Source of the DNA: Puccinellia tenuiflora
Lineage: Eukaryota; Streptophyta; Magnoliopsida; Poales; Poaceae
Reading direction: 5' to 3'
NCBI GenBank assembly: GCA_012064385.1
Contig: QRDG01000137.1
Location: forward strand, 2,945,299 to 3,009,298
DNA length: 64,000 nucleotides
Shown here: positions 11,213 through 22,716 of the stretch, one piece after another
Layout: the number at the start of each line of letters is the position of its first letter
Position numbering within the stretch: the stretch's first letter is position 1
Made by a program: the position numbers and the translations under genes
The notes under the pieces: model-generated
What the model saw: only the letters and a program-made list of their open reading frames with translations
Told to the model about the DNA's origin: nothing
Databases searched by the model: none

Positions 11213-14200
11213 TGTAACAGCCCCAGTTTGGTACCCTAAAATCTAAGCCAGATTTTCACTTTCTGCTTTGCATTGCATCATAGCATCCATTATTGAATTG
11301 CTAAATTTAATCAAAGCAACAAATGGAAAACATTAAAGGGAAGCAAAACCCTTCCCAAATTTCCAAACCAAGTGCAATTGCTCAAATTGGCAAAATAAAA
11401 TATCCTTGAGCTTCCATATTTGTCCAGGAAATTCCAAGAGTACAAAATAATATTTTTGCTTTGTGCTTTTACAAGGCTATAAAAATGATAGTTGGAATTG
11501 ATCAAAATTTCATTATGTAAACCCTATGAACAAATGTTATGCAAAACTTTTTATTTTGCAACACCAAAATTTGTGGAGCTTATACATGTCATGGGGAGGC
11601 TACATAAATTTTTGCAGATTTTATAAAAATGGCTAAAGGCCTCAATTAAAAATGAGGACTTCAAATAGTTGCAAATCACTTTTGAATTTTGAAACCAAGT
11701 AAACATTTAAAAAATTCAAAATAAAAATATGGTGAGCTTCATTATCTTATTATGAGCCTCCCTGAATATTTCCATAATTTTTGAAATTGTTTAGGTGTCC
11801 CATTCAAATCACTTAAGCTGCTGGAGTTAAGTTGAAACAGAAAAACCAAGAATTAGAAAAGGTCAGGGGGTTATGCGCAAAAGGGTTATCTCCTTCCTCC
11901 TGTAGCCCTCCCCCTGTAGCGACCGTGGTCGACATCCTCATCCCCGCCGCACCCCCTCGCAATGCCAAGCTCCCCTGGTGTATAAGTGGAGCACCCCGAG
12001 CCCTCTGCTTTCCCTCTCTCCTCCCCTGCTCTCTACTCCCCTCCAAACCCTAACCCTAAACCTGAATCGAGCTCCTGCCCGCCGCTGCCGTCGTCGAGCT
12101 CGCCATCGCCTCCGACCACCCATGGCCATGCCGACTCCGCCACGAGATGCGCCTCGCCGTCTTCTTCCTCCTCGAGCCAGGAATCGACCCGGGAACACCG
12201 CGGTCGCAGTCGCCGTCCAGTTCCTCCCCGCTCTGGTCGCCGCCGTCCGAGCACCGTCTCAACGCCGTCCGGCCTCCCCGGCCCTTGCCGTCACCTGCAG
12301 CGCGCTCCTGGTGAGCATCCGGTCCTCCGGGACACCCTCCTACTCCCCCTCTCCCTCTCATCGCCGCTGCCTCCGTGTGCCGCCGTCCGCCGCCGCGGCC
12401 ATGGTCGCCGCCGGCCCTCCGGCGACCATATGGCTCGCGCCGCCGCTCCCCGAACTCCCCTCCGTCTCCTCTAGCTAGTAGTGCAAATGCCGTCTCCCAA
12501 TTCCGCACCAAAACGACGAATTCGTGATCAACAGACCGCTGCCCCCTGTTGACGTCATGATGACGTCATCTGTTCATCCGAGTATATTTTTCAGAAATTA
12601 CCAGAATTTTGTAATTGCATTTTCTTTTAATTGGTAAATCATAAAAATGTGTGTCTTATGTCAGAATGTTTATAATTTCATAACCTATCCAAATATGTAA
12701 CCCACACATGCAAATGAATTCTTGAATATGAATTTAATTGTGTAATACAAAATCATCTGCGAGTTATTCAAAATTTGGAAATTCATATATAGAGTTTTAC
12801 AATTCAGAAAAATGCAAATGATATGTTAAAGTGCTCAGCTAAATAAACCCTACATATTAGTGCCTTTAGTTGAATTATTTGTTTAAATTAAATTGCCAGT
12901 TTTGATTAAATATAAAAGGGCATATTTAAATTAATAATTGGGAAATTCATAACAATTTGAATAATTATCCAAAAATTTCAAATAAGGTACCAAATTGTTC
13001 AGGGAACTAATATCTCCCTGTTAGTTATATTTACATGTTAAAATGAATTTCCTAAAGTGCTGTTAAATTGAAATAACTTAAATGGCAGAAATTGAGATGA
13101 ATTTGTAAATTCAATTTCTTTTGTTTTGTAACTCAGAAAATTACAAATGATATGTCAAAATGTTCAGAAAAATCACATCTATCTATTAGTATCATTTATA
13201 TGATCAACTAAATAGTTTATACGGATGTTTAATTAAAATTACTAAAATGGCATAATTAATAGCAGTTTTGGGAAAATTATTACTTGAGAAATAATTACTC
13301 AAAAATTGTGAATAAAATACCAAAATGATCAGCAATTCAAATGCTATCTATCTATGTTAAGTTCACAGCATGAAACCAATTTTTTCTTTGATATTAACTT
13401 CGAGTTGGTTAAAATGATTTAAATTGCATAACCGTTTAAATCACCAATTCTTGTGCGGGCGTGCTACCATCTGTGGGGGTATGGGCCCCTTACTAACTAA
13501 ATAAATTGTGCGGGCGTATCCAAGGGTCCTCTAGTTTGCGCTTTCCATTTGTGAGTGTGTGGCCAATGATGATGATGATGTGACGATGATGATGGTGGTG
13601 ATAGGAGTGGCGATGGGGCAGGGTGTTGAAATAGGCACTGAACTTGTCCTGTCGTCACGATGACCCTTGGATAGTCTCATGCGAGGTAAAGGTTTAACTG
13701 CACCCGCCCTGCCGGCTTTCCCAGGAAGAGAGCTAAATGATCAGGCAAGGGGTCGGACGGTACCAATGGATAAAAACAGTACACCCATGCATGGTTTAAT
13801 CTTTTCGAAAAGTCGTGTCCACGGTTATGGACAACTTGGGAATAGATGATAAGATCATAGAGAACATTAACTTAATTGATATGGCAGCTAAAGGTTGCAT
13901 AATCAACGTGTGTTAAAAGGTTCATTTCCTCGAGGGTGATTCGAGGGAGTGCCTTGGTGGATATGAGTGGAGAATTCTGGTTACTGCTGGTTCAAGGTGA
14001 ACCGAAGAAAGAAAGTTTTACTATCTTACCCCCTTTGAGAAAAACCTTCTGAGTAGTCGGTGCCATGAGTCCTAGTGTTACCCGAAAGGAAAACTAGCTT
14101 TCTGCAAAACCAACTACTATACAGCTTTGAAGCCAAACAGCATCGGGCCTATATCGCCCTACTAATTCTTGCGAGTACGTCGTACTCAGCCTTGCTTTGT

Positions 14201-14703
14201 TGATTATTATTTGTTTCAGAGGAGGACGTCACCGAACTGGAAGGTGGGTTCTTTATTGACATCGACGAGTAGTCTGGGGTTCCCAGGTGGCAGCTTGGGA
14301 CGTCTCGGAACAGGCTGGCTAGGATATGTTATTTGTAGGCCTCTTAGGCCATAATTTGGATCTTGTTGTTAGACAACTATATTTGCTTCCGCATGATGTA
14401 ATGATGGGTCTGTGACCTCTGATTGTGATTTTTGCTATCTTTCTCATATATGAGTTGAACTATGATCTCTTGTGTCGTAGAGTCTGTGATTTGCCAGTTG
14501 TTCTGCAGTCTTGATCTCTTTATTATGCATGATCGCTATGTCTGAGCTTATGGCATGATCGAAGTGTTGCGTGCCGATGATCCATTCTGAGCATGCCTGC
14601 CAAAGGTTTTGGCCTGGGATTGGTAAACCCAGTAAGCTTCGATTGTGTAGCATGACCGGTTGCACAAAGCTTTATTGCATAGTTCTGGGGTCGGGGCGCT
14701 ACA
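11213..14703 (+). mobile_element. Long LTR of a Ty3-gypsy-like retrotransposon
   Basis: This 3.49-kb LTR starts TGTAACAGCCCCAG and ends GGGGCGCTACA, immediately followed by a primer-binding-site-like TTGGTATTAGAGCAGG (initiator Met tRNA type). It has an AT-rich first half, a TATA-like GTATAAGTGG near 11980, a C-rich transcribed-leader-like stretch at 12000-12480 and a GAT-rich microsatellite near 13566-13605. ORFs at 11978-12511 are low-complexity and not considered genes. The 3' LTR of this element is not in the window. The gypsy assignment is inferred from LTR length and ends only. Confidence 0.7.
13566..13605. repeat. (GAT)n-type microsatellite
   Basis: A run of GAT/GAC/GGT trinucleotides inside the long LTR. 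Confidence 0.8.
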
Positions 14704-15754
14704 AGTTGGTATTAGAGCAGGACTGCCTATAGGAAACCCTTTCTATTGGTCGATGTCGAGTCTAGTTCATGAAAATTATTAATAACCTAAAAAAACGAGT
14801 TGTGAAAACCCTCTTAAGATTCTTTTTACTCCTTACCCAATTCGCTCTATCTCCGAGTCATCTTACCTCTATTTGTTTTAACGGTTCTTCTGCTCGTCTG
14901 GCGATTCAACAATTTAGGTTCATGGGGTGGGTTTCTACCTTTAGTTTACTGGTTAGCTCTGCTTGTCTGCCAAATCTAAATCCGAAGAGAGGAAGTATGG
15001 CGGTTCATCAAGACATTCCTTTTCTTTAGCCCAAGATCTTGAACCGAAGGTCCCGGATTATGTTAGGGCTCTGGTGTAATGATTCATGAGGGTTGTCGCC
15101 CTTGTGAGCATTATGCTATTGTGAGTCCCGTTGCATGAAGCTGATCTTTAAGACAAGATCTTTTTCGTTAAACCCTGATGTTAATTCAAACCCTACATAA
15201 GGTTGGCGAAATTTGAAGTTAGTCTTCAAACTCGAGGTTGCAGCCGTAATTGACTTGTTCAGCAACGCTCTTCTTTGTCACTAGCTTTAGTTAGACTCTC
15301 TGTCAGGGAATCATCTGAATCATGGCGGGATTGCTCTTAGCGAGTTTTCCATCAATATTTGTGATTCCTCCGCTAACACATGTTCGTGAAACCCTTTCGA
15401 CACTAGTTGTCGGAAGAGTGCTAACACGGGCTTCTGCAATATCTCGAATTGTGGTTAGCCGTTCTTTACTCTAAATCTGTTGTCCGACCTCTGTCTGTCT
15501 GTTGACAGTCAAGTTTATCATGCATTGGGGTGTTCTGGTGCATGTGATTCTTGTAGTTCGTCAAGGCATTCCACTTTGGGATGTCAGGAGAAACAAACTC
15601 CAGTACCTTGTCCATGTCTCGGACCAGGTCAAAGTATTGTAACTTGCGGAGTAAGAGCTTGTCTAGCTTTTGTTCCGTTCCATCTTGGAGTGTCACACTC
15701 TTTTATATCAAGAGGTCGTGCTTAGTCTCATGACGAACTTGATGAAGTGATGCT
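14704..15754 (+). mobile_element. Truncated internal region of the long-LTR element
   Basis: About 1.05 kb follows the primer-binding site TTGGTATTAGAGC. It holds only short ORFs with no recognisable gag, protease or RT, so it is probably the untranslated leader. It stops where the first copia LTR begins at 15755; the rest of the element is not found to the right of the copia stack. Confidence 0.6.
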
Positions 15755-17462
15755 TGTTGGAGATATGCCCAAGAGGCAATAATAAATGTTATTGATAATC
15801 ATATTTCCCGTTCATGATCAATGTTTATATCCATGCTAGAATTGTATTAAAGCGGAAACAAATACATGTGTGGAATATAAACGGTAATGTGTCCCTAGTC
15901 TTTCCTCTTATGACTAGTTCGTTTGATTAAGTGATGGTTAGATGTTTCCTAACCATGGATTTGTGAATCACTTAATAAACGAAGTTTGTATCATGGGTGA
16001 TGATATAATGGACAAGACTCAAATTAAATAGATGTCAAATATAGTTTCCTTAGACCGTGAGATTATGTCACTCCCACTTATCGGAGGAGTGCTTTGTGGA
16101 CATCAAACGTCACTTCGTAACTGGGTGATTATAAAGGTGGCTTTCAGGTTCTCCGATGATAGGTTGTTGGGTGACATGTTTCAAGACTGGGATTTGTTCG
16201 TCCAATAGTTGGATAGATATCTCTGGGCCCTCTCGGTAGTATAGCATCCAATCGCTTGCAAGCATATGACTAAGTGGCTAGTCATAAGGGATCCTATTCT
16301 ATGGGAACGACTAAAGAGAACTTGTCGGTAACGAGATTAATCAGATATGGAGATATCAGTGGGTTAAATCTCGGACAAGTAAAATATCGTGAAACAAAGG
16401 GAATTATATATGGATTAATTGAATCCCGAACATTGTGGTTCGACTAGTAAAGTACTTCGTCGAATATGTAGGAATTAATATGGGCATCCCGGTCCCGCTA
16501 TTAATATGACATATTCACGAACCCGCAGAGTCACACACTTAACGTTTGATGTAGTTAGGGTTTGAGATAAATGATGGTGAGAACGAATATTGATTCGGAG
16601 TCCCGGATAGGATCCCGGACGTCACGAGGAGTTCCGGAGTGGTCTGGAGAATAAGATTCATATAAGGAAAGTGGTTTCCGGAGGTATCGAAATGGTTCGG
16701 GAATTTATCGGTAAAGTACCGGAAAGTTCTAGAAGGTTCTAGAGGGGTCTAGAAGTGGGGCCCATAGGAGTATGGGGCCCACATGGGATAAAAGGGTGAT
16801 GGACTGGCCTAGGGCCAGCCGCACCACCCAGCCCCAAGGGGCCCATGCGTGAGGCCCAAGAGGGAGGGGGCCGGCCACCCTAACCCTAACCCTAACCCTG
16901 GGGGGCTTGCTTTGGGGGCAAGCCTCCCCCCTAGCCGCCGGCCCTAGGAGAGGGAGGGGCGCACCCCCCTTGGCCTCCTATATAAGGAGGGGCAAGGGGA
17001 GGGGTGCGGCACCCATTGGCTCCCCCCAAGGTGCCTAGCCGCCGGCCCCTCCCTAACCCTAGCCGCACCTCTCCTCCTCCTCTCTCCCGACACCGCTTGG
17101 CGAAGCCCTGTCGGATCTCCACCATACACACCACGCCACCGTCGTCGTGCTGTTGATCTCGAGCCTCTCCACCACCTCTTGCGGGATCAAGAACGTGGAG
17201 TCTTCATCGAGCTGAACGTGTGGATATCTCGGAGGCGTTGCTCGTGCGGCGCTTGGACAATACATCTCCTCGCGACTAGACGAGTCTAGTTGCGGGGATC
17301 GACTAGCCAACCCCTGCCTCGACAAAACACTCACGGTTTTCTTCGAGGGTGAGATTCGATCTCCTTCTTGCTACCAACCTCTCGTAGATCGGATCTAGAT
17401 GTTGGGTTTATTCCGCTTTCTTTGCGTAGGAATTTTTTTGTTTTCTATGCTGCGACCCTATA
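15755..17462 (+). mobile_element. Ty1-copia LTR 1 (5' LTR of copy A)
   Basis: A 1708-bp LTR of the Angela/WIS/BARE type, starting TGTTGGAGATATGCCCAAG and ending CTATGCTGCGACCCTATA, where the canonical CA end has become TA. A TATA box lies at 16979-16985, followed by a pyrimidine-rich leader. Its GC-rich segment at 16760-16950 differs in length and content from LTRs 2 and 3 and contains a short CCCTAA run. The five bases before it are ATGCT. Confidence 0.92.
16979..16985 (+). promoter_or_regulatory. LTR 1 TATA box
   Basis: TATATAA in CTCCTATATAAGGAGG, at the position expected for a copia LTR promoter; the equivalent box is in LTRs 2 and 3. Confidence 0.75.
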
Positions 17463-18709
17463 GTGGTATCAGAGACTAGATCTATTCGTAGATGTTGGTG
17501 CGATTAGACACAAGTGTTGTGGGCGTTGATAATTTGAGTTGCTACCTTCTAGCGTGCACTTTGCATCTTTGCGGTACTGTGAGATTGAAGTGGCCCGAAC
17601 CAACCTTACTCGTCCACTCACGAGAGACCGGTTCCACGACTGACATGCAACTTGTTTTGCATAAGTGGCTGGCGGGTGTCTGTTTCTCTTGCTTTAGTGA
17701 AGGTGCAATTTTCAATGGAAGGCCTTTCAAAAGGATGAGTAAATAAGCAACTATTTTATCACCGTTGTGGCTTTGCGTAGATTAGAACGGTTCTATCTAA
17801 TGACCATTAGAAGCCACGTAAAAATTGCATAAACAAAGTAGAGGACGTCTAACTTGTTTTTGCAGGGTTTGTGATGTGGTATAGCCCAAGATGTGATTAT
17901 GTGTTGTATGCAATGATCATGTTTTGTAATTGTCACGACTTGCATGTCGATGAGTACGGCAACCGGCAGGAGCCTTATGGTTGTCTCATATTTATTGTAT
18001 GACCTGCGTGTCACTTTAAAACGCCATGTAATTGCTTTACTTTATTGCTAAGGTAGCCATAGTAGTAGTTGCAATAGTTGGTGGAGGCAATCATGGTGAT
18101 GGCGCCACGAGCTGGTGATGATGGAGATCATGCCGGTGTCTTGGAGATGGAGATCAAAGGCACAACAAAGGCTATACCATGTCACAATTATGAATTGCAT
18201 GTGATGTTAATCCTTTTATGCACCTTATGGTTTATGCTTAGATACGATCTCGACGGTAGCATGATAAGGTGATCTCTCACGTTAATATCAAGAAGTGTTC
18301 TCCCCTAGTATGCGCCGTTGCCAAAGTTCGTCGTTTTGAAGCACCACGTGATGATCGGGTGTGATAGATTCTACGTTCACATACAACGGGTGCAAGCCAG
18401 TTTGCACATGCAGAAATACTACGGTTTCCTTGACGAGCCTAGCATGTACAGACATGGCCTCGGAACACAAGAGCCGAAAGGCTAAACACGAGTCATATGG
18501 ATGATATGATCAACATGGAGATGTTCACCTTTTGAAGCTGCACCACTTCACGTGATGATCGGTTGTGGTGTAGTGGATTTTGGATCGTGTGCCACTAAAC
18601 AACCAGAGAGATGTTGAGTTTAGTGGGAGTTCGTTTTATAATTAGATTATTTCTCGAACAATCTATCATGAACATAGTCTAAACACCTTGCAAATAATGT
18701 TGTAGATCA
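17463..18709 (+). other. Copy A primer-binding site and leader
   Basis: TGGTATCAGAGAC at 17465-17477 is the initiator-Met-tRNA primer-binding site, with one change from the TGGTATCAGAGCC seen in copy B. About 1.25 kb of untranslated leader follows, with repeated CACGTGATGATCGG words, before the gag start at 18710. No gene is seen. Confidence 0.75.
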
Positions 18710-21085
18710 ATGGCCCTTCCCAACATCACCATGAATTTTAACGCGTTCCTAGAGAAAGACAAGCTGAAAGACGATGGAAGCAATTTCTCAGATTGGTTTA
18801 TGAATCTGAAGATTATCCTCAAAGCTGCCAAGAAACTGTATGTCCTAGATGCACCGCTAGGTGAGGCTCCAGCAGAGGGAGCGGCTGAAGATGTTAGGAA
18901 CGTCTGGGCAGCCCGCTCTGAGGACCACGAGATAGTTAAGTGCGGTCTGTTGTACGGCTTAGGACCTAAGCTTCAAAAGCGTTTTGAGCACCATGGCGTT
19001 CATCAGATGATAGTTGATCTGAAAGCTATGTTTCAGACTCAAGCCAAGGTGGAGAGGTATGATGCCTCTTCTAAGTTCTTTAGCTGTATGATGGAAGAGA
19101 ACAGCTCTGTCAGTGAACACGTGCTCAAAATGTCTGGGTACGGTGATCGTCTGGCACAGCTGGGTGTTGTGATTCCCAATGAGTTGGGGATTGACCGTGT
19201 TCTCCAGTCACTTCCACCTAGCTACAAAAGCTTCGTGATGAACTATAACATGCAAGGAATGGAGAAAACTCTTCCTGAGCTCTTCGCGATGTTAAAGACC
19301 GCGGAAGTGGAAATCAAGAAGGAGCATCAAGTGTTGATGGTCAACAAGACCACTAGTTTCAAGAAAAAGGGCAAAAGAGACTACCTCAAGAAGGACGGCA
19401 AGCGAGCTGCCGGGCCTGCGAGGAAGTCAAGGAAAGGCCCTAAGTCTGATACTGAGTGCTTCTACTGCAAGGGAACCGGACACTGGAAGCGGAACTGCCT
19501 CAAGTATCTGGCAGACAAGAAGGCTGGCACCGTCAAACAAGGTATATATGATATACAAGTTATTGATGTGTATTTAACAAGTGATCGTAGTAGCACCTGG
19601 GTATTTGATACTGGTTCGGTTGCTAATATATGTAACTCGAAACAGGAGCTGCGGAATAGTCGACGCTTGGCAAGGGACGAGGTGACGATGCGCGTTGGAA
19701 ATGGATCAAAAGTTGAAGTCATCGCTGTCGGCACACTCCCTCTGCATTTACCTTCGGGATTAGTTTTAAACCTTAATAATTGTTATTATGTGCCTGCGTT
19801 AAGCATGAACATTGTATCTGGATCTTGTTTATTGCGAGACGGTTATTCATTTAAGTCTGAAAACTTTGGTATTTCGATTTATATGGATAATACCTTTTAT
19901 GGTCATGCACCTGAGAGGAATGGTTTATTTCTATTGGATCTCGATAGTAGTGATACACATGTTCATAACATTGATGCCAAAAGATGCAAAGTGAATGATG
20001 ATAATACCACATATTTGTGGCACTGCCGTTTGGGTCACATTGGTGTAAAGCGCATGAAGAAACTCCATTCTGATGGACTTTTGGATTCACTTGATTTTGA
20101 ATCATTTGAAACTTGCGAACCATGCCTTATGGGTAAGATGACTCGAACACCCTTCTCCGGCACGATGGAGAGGGCAACAGACTTGTTGGAAATCATACAT
20201 ACCGATGTGTGTGGTCCGATGAGTGTTGCAGCACGCGGTGGATATCGTTACTTCTTGACCTTCACCGATGATTTGAGTAGATATGGGTATATTTACTTAA
20301 TGAAACACAAGTCTGAAACGTTCGAAAAGTTCAAAGAATTTCAGAGTGAAGTTGAGAATCATCGTAACAAGAAAATAAAGTTTCTTCGATCCGATCGTGG
20401 AGGCGAATATTTGAGTTACGAGTTTGGCATGCATTTAAAGACGTGTGGAATTGTTTCACAACTCACGCCACCCGGAACACCACAGCGTAATGGTGTGTCT
20501 GAACGTCGTAATCGAACCTTATTGGATATGGTGCGATCTATGATGTCTCACACAGATCTGCCACTATCATTTTGGAGCTATGCATTAGAGACAGCCGCAT
20601 TCACTTTAAATAGGGCTCCATCAAAATCCGTTGAGACGACTCCATATGAGTTATGGTTTGGCAAGAAGCCAAAGTTATCGTTTCTCAAAGTTTGGGGTTG
20701 CGATGCTTATGTGAAAAAGCTTCAACCTGATAAGCTCGAACCCAAATCGGAAAAATGCGTCTTCATTGGATACCCTAAGGAAACCATTGGGTATACCTTC
20801 TACCACAGAACCGAAGGCAAGATTTTCGTTGCCAAGAATGGTTCCTTTCTAGAGAAGGAGTTTCTCTCGAAAGAAGTGAGTGGGAGGAAAATAGAGCTTG
20901 ACGAGGTTATTGAACCTGTTCTTGAGATGCCGAGTAGCGCAGAACTGGAAGTTGTTCCAGAACAGCTATCGCCACCTGAAGAAGGAGCAAATGATGTGAT
21001 CATACTGCTCCAGTCAAAGTTGCTATTGAACCTCGCAGGTCAACGAGGGAACGTACCGCCCCTGATCGGTACGACCCCGTCATGA
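18710..21085 (+). CDS. Copia copy A: Gag-protease-integrase part of polyprotein
   Basis: This encodes the first half of a Ty1-copia polyprotein. Visible in order: the Gag region from MALPNITMNF, a CCHC zinc knuckle (CFYCKGTGHWKRNC, about residue 250), an aspartic protease motif (WVFDTGS, about 298), the GAG-pre-integrase LWHCRLGH (about 438), an integrase core with HTDVCGPM and RSDRGGEY, and the downstream FIGYPKETIGYTFY segment. Protease-integrase-RT order is diagnostic of copia. The meaningful frame ends near 20996: relative to copy B one T is missing in GATGTGATC, so the last 30 or so residues are out of frame and the RT half continues in the next frame. Otherwise the frame is open, suggesting a fairly young copy with a single disabling lesion. 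Confidence 0.92.
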   Translation: MALPNITMNFNAFLEKDKLKDDGSNFSDWFMNLKIILKAAKKLYVLDAPLGEAPAEGAAEDVRNVWAARSEDHEIVKCGLLYGLGPKLQKRFEHHGVHQMIVDLKAMFQTQAKVERYDASSKFFSCMMEENSSVSEHVLKMSGYGDRLAQLGVVIPNELGIDRVLQSLPPSYKSFVMNYNMQGMEKTLPELFAMLKTAEVEIKKEHQVLMVNKTTSFKKKGKRDYLKKDGKRAAGPARKSRKGPKSDTECFYCKGTGHWKRNCLKYLADKKAGTVKQGIYDIQVIDVYLTSDRSSTWVFDTGSVANICNSKQELRNSRRLARDEVTMRVGNGSKVEVIAVGTLPLHLPSGLVLNLNNCYYVPALSMNIVSGSCLLRDGYSFKSENFGISIYMDNTFYGHAPERNGLFLLDLDSSDTHVHNIDAKRCKVNDDNTTYLWHCRLGHIGVKRMKKLHSDGLLDSLDFESFETCEPCLMGKMTRTPFSGTMERATDLLEIIHTDVCGPMSVAARGGYRYFLTFTDDLSRYGYIYLMKHKSETFEKFKEFQSEVENHRNKKIKFLRSDRGGEYLSYEFGMHLKTCGIVSQLTPPGTPQRNGVSERRNRTLLDMVRSMMSHTDLPLSFWSYALETAAFTLNRAPSKSVETTPYELWFGKKPKLSFLKVWGCDAYVKKLQPDKLEPKSEKCVFIGYPKETIGYTFYHRTEGKIFVAKNGSFLEKEFLSKEVSGRKIELDEVIEPVLEMPSSAELEVVPEQLSPPEEGANDVIILLQSKLLLNLAGQRGNVPPLIGTTPS

Positions 21086-22683
21086 GTGTCATGTTGTTAG
21101 ACAATGATGAACCTACGAATTATGAGGAAGCAATGATGAGCCCAGACTCCGATAAATGGCTAGGAGCCATGAAATCCGAAATGGAATCCATGTATGAAAA
21201 CCAAGTATGGACTTTGGTGGACTTACCGAACGACCGTAAGGCCGTTGAGAACAAATGGATATTCAAAAGAAAGACAGACGCTGACGGAAACGTCACCGTG
21301 TATAAAGCTCGACTTGTCGCAAAGGGTTTCCGACAAATTCAAGGAGTTGACTACGATGAGACATTCTCACCCGTAGCGATGCTGAAATCTGTTCGGATTA
21401 TGTTAGCAATTGCCGCTTTTTATGATTATGAAATTTGGCAAATGGATGTGAAAACCGCGTTCCTTAATGGTCATATTAAGGAAGAGTTGTACATGGTGCA
21501 GCCCGAAGGTTTTGTTGATCCAAAGGATGCTAACAAGGTATGCAAACTTCAGAGATCCATCTATGGACTGAAGCAAGCATCGCGGAGTTGGAATCTCCGG
21601 TTTGATGAAGTGATCAAAGGGTTTGGATTTGTCCAAACTTATGGAGAAGCCTGTATTTACAAGAAAGTGAGTGGGAGTTCAGTTGCATTTCTAATACTAT
21701 ATGTGGATGACATATTATTGATTGGAAATGATGTTACACTGCTTGAAAGTGTAAAGTCTTATTTGAATAAGAGTTTTTCAATGAAAGACCTTGGAGAAGC
21801 GGCGTACATTTTAGGCATAAAGATCTATAGAGATAGGTCAAAGCGCCTAATAGGGCTTTCACAAAGTACATACCTTGACAAGGTTCTGAAGAAGTTCAGA
21901 ATGGAAAATTCAAAGAAGGGGTTCTTACCAATGTTGCAAGGAAAGGTTCTGAGTAAGACTCAGAGTCCTGTTACGGCAGAAGATAGAGAGATAATGAACA
22001 ATGTTCCTTATGCCTCTGCGATAGGCTCTATCATGTATGCCATGTTATGTACAAGACCAGATGTGTGCCATGCTGTAAGTTTGACTAGCAGGTACCAAAG
22101 TGATCCAGGAGTGGAACACTGGTCAGCTGTCAAGAATATCCTTAAGTATCTAAATAGAACTAAGGAAATGTTTCTCGTATATGGAGGTGACCAAGAGCTT
22201 GTCGTAAGGAGTTACGTCGATGCTAGTTGGGACACAGATCCGGATGATTCTAAGTCTCAGTCCGGATACGTGTTTATTCTGAATGGTGGCGCTGTGAGTT
22301 GGAGGAGTTCCAAGCAGAGCGTGGTGGCGAAATCTTCAACAGAAGCGGAGTATGTTGCGGCCTCGTCGGCAGCAAGTGAAGCAGTCTGGATGAAGGAGTT
22401 CCTCTCAGAGCTGAGCGTGGTTCCAAGTGCGTCAAGACCTCTGGCCCTGTACTGTGATAATACAGGTGCAATAGCTCTTGCCAAGGACCCGACTTCACAC
22501 AAGAATACCAAGCATATTAAGCGCCGCTATCACAATTTGCGTGAGAATGTCAAGGATGGTGACATAGAGATTTGCAAGGTGCATACGGATCTGAATGTGG
22601 CAGACCCGTTGACTAAACCTCTTCCACGAGCAAAACATGATCAACACCGAGAGGCCATGGGTGTTAGATTGCTACAAATGTAA
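21082..22683 (+). CDS. Copia copy A: reverse transcriptase-RNase H part
   Basis: Second half of the copia polyprotein, 533 codons as annotated; the homologous frame really resumes at about 20997 after a one-base deletion. RT features visible are WIFKRKTDADG, KARLVAKGF, DETFSPVA, QMDVKTAFLNG, YGLKQASRSW and the catalytic LYVDDILLIG box. RNase H follows with YVDASWDTD, SSTEAEYVA, YCDNTGAIALA and the His-rich HIKRRYHNLRE end. It stops just before the polypurine tract and LTR 2. It has no internal stop, so this half looks intact. Expression would need the upstream frame, so alone it is probably not productive. Confidence 0.93.
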   Translation: MSVMLLDNDEPTNYEEAMMSPDSDKWLGAMKSEMESMYENQVWTLVDLPNDRKAVENKWIFKRKTDADGNVTVYKARLVAKGFRQIQGVDYDETFSPVAMLKSVRIMLAIAAFYDYEIWQMDVKTAFLNGHIKEELYMVQPEGFVDPKDANKVCKLQRSIYGLKQASRSWNLRFDEVIKGFGFVQTYGEACIYKKVSGSSVAFLILYVDDILLIGNDVTLLESVKSYLNKSFSMKDLGEAAYILGIKIYRDRSKRLIGLSQSTYLDKVLKKFRMENSKKGFLPMLQGKVLSKTQSPVTAEDREIMNNVPYASAIGSIMYAMLCTRPDVCHAVSLTSRYQSDPGVEHWSAVKNILKYLNRTKEMFLVYGGDQELVVRSYVDASWDTDPDDSKSQSGYVFILNGGAVSWRSSKQSVVAKSSTEAEYVAASSAASEAVWMKEFLSELSVVPSASRPLALYCDNTGAIALAKDPTSHKNTKHIKRRYHNLRENVKDGDIEICKVHTDLNVADPLTKPLPRAKHDQHREAMGVRLLQM

Positions 22684-22705
22684 ACTAGATTATTGACTCT
22701 AGTGC

Positions 22706-22716
22706 AAGTGGGAGAC
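22706..22716 (+). other. Polypurine tract, copy A
   Basis: AAGTGGGAGAC lies directly before LTR 2 and is the expected plus-strand priming site. Confidence 0.75.

Noticed and set aside
11978..12511. ORFs of 150-166 codons on both strands
   Set aside because: Low-complexity C-rich leader sequence within a 3.5-kb LTR; several overlapping frames are open for compositional reasons and none shows a domain.
16870..16900. CCCTAACCCTAACCCTAACCCT run resembling telomeric DNA
   Set aside because: Only about four short units, 6-base rather than the plant 7-base repeat, lying inside the GC-rich part of copia LTR 1; LTR 3 has a shorter version.
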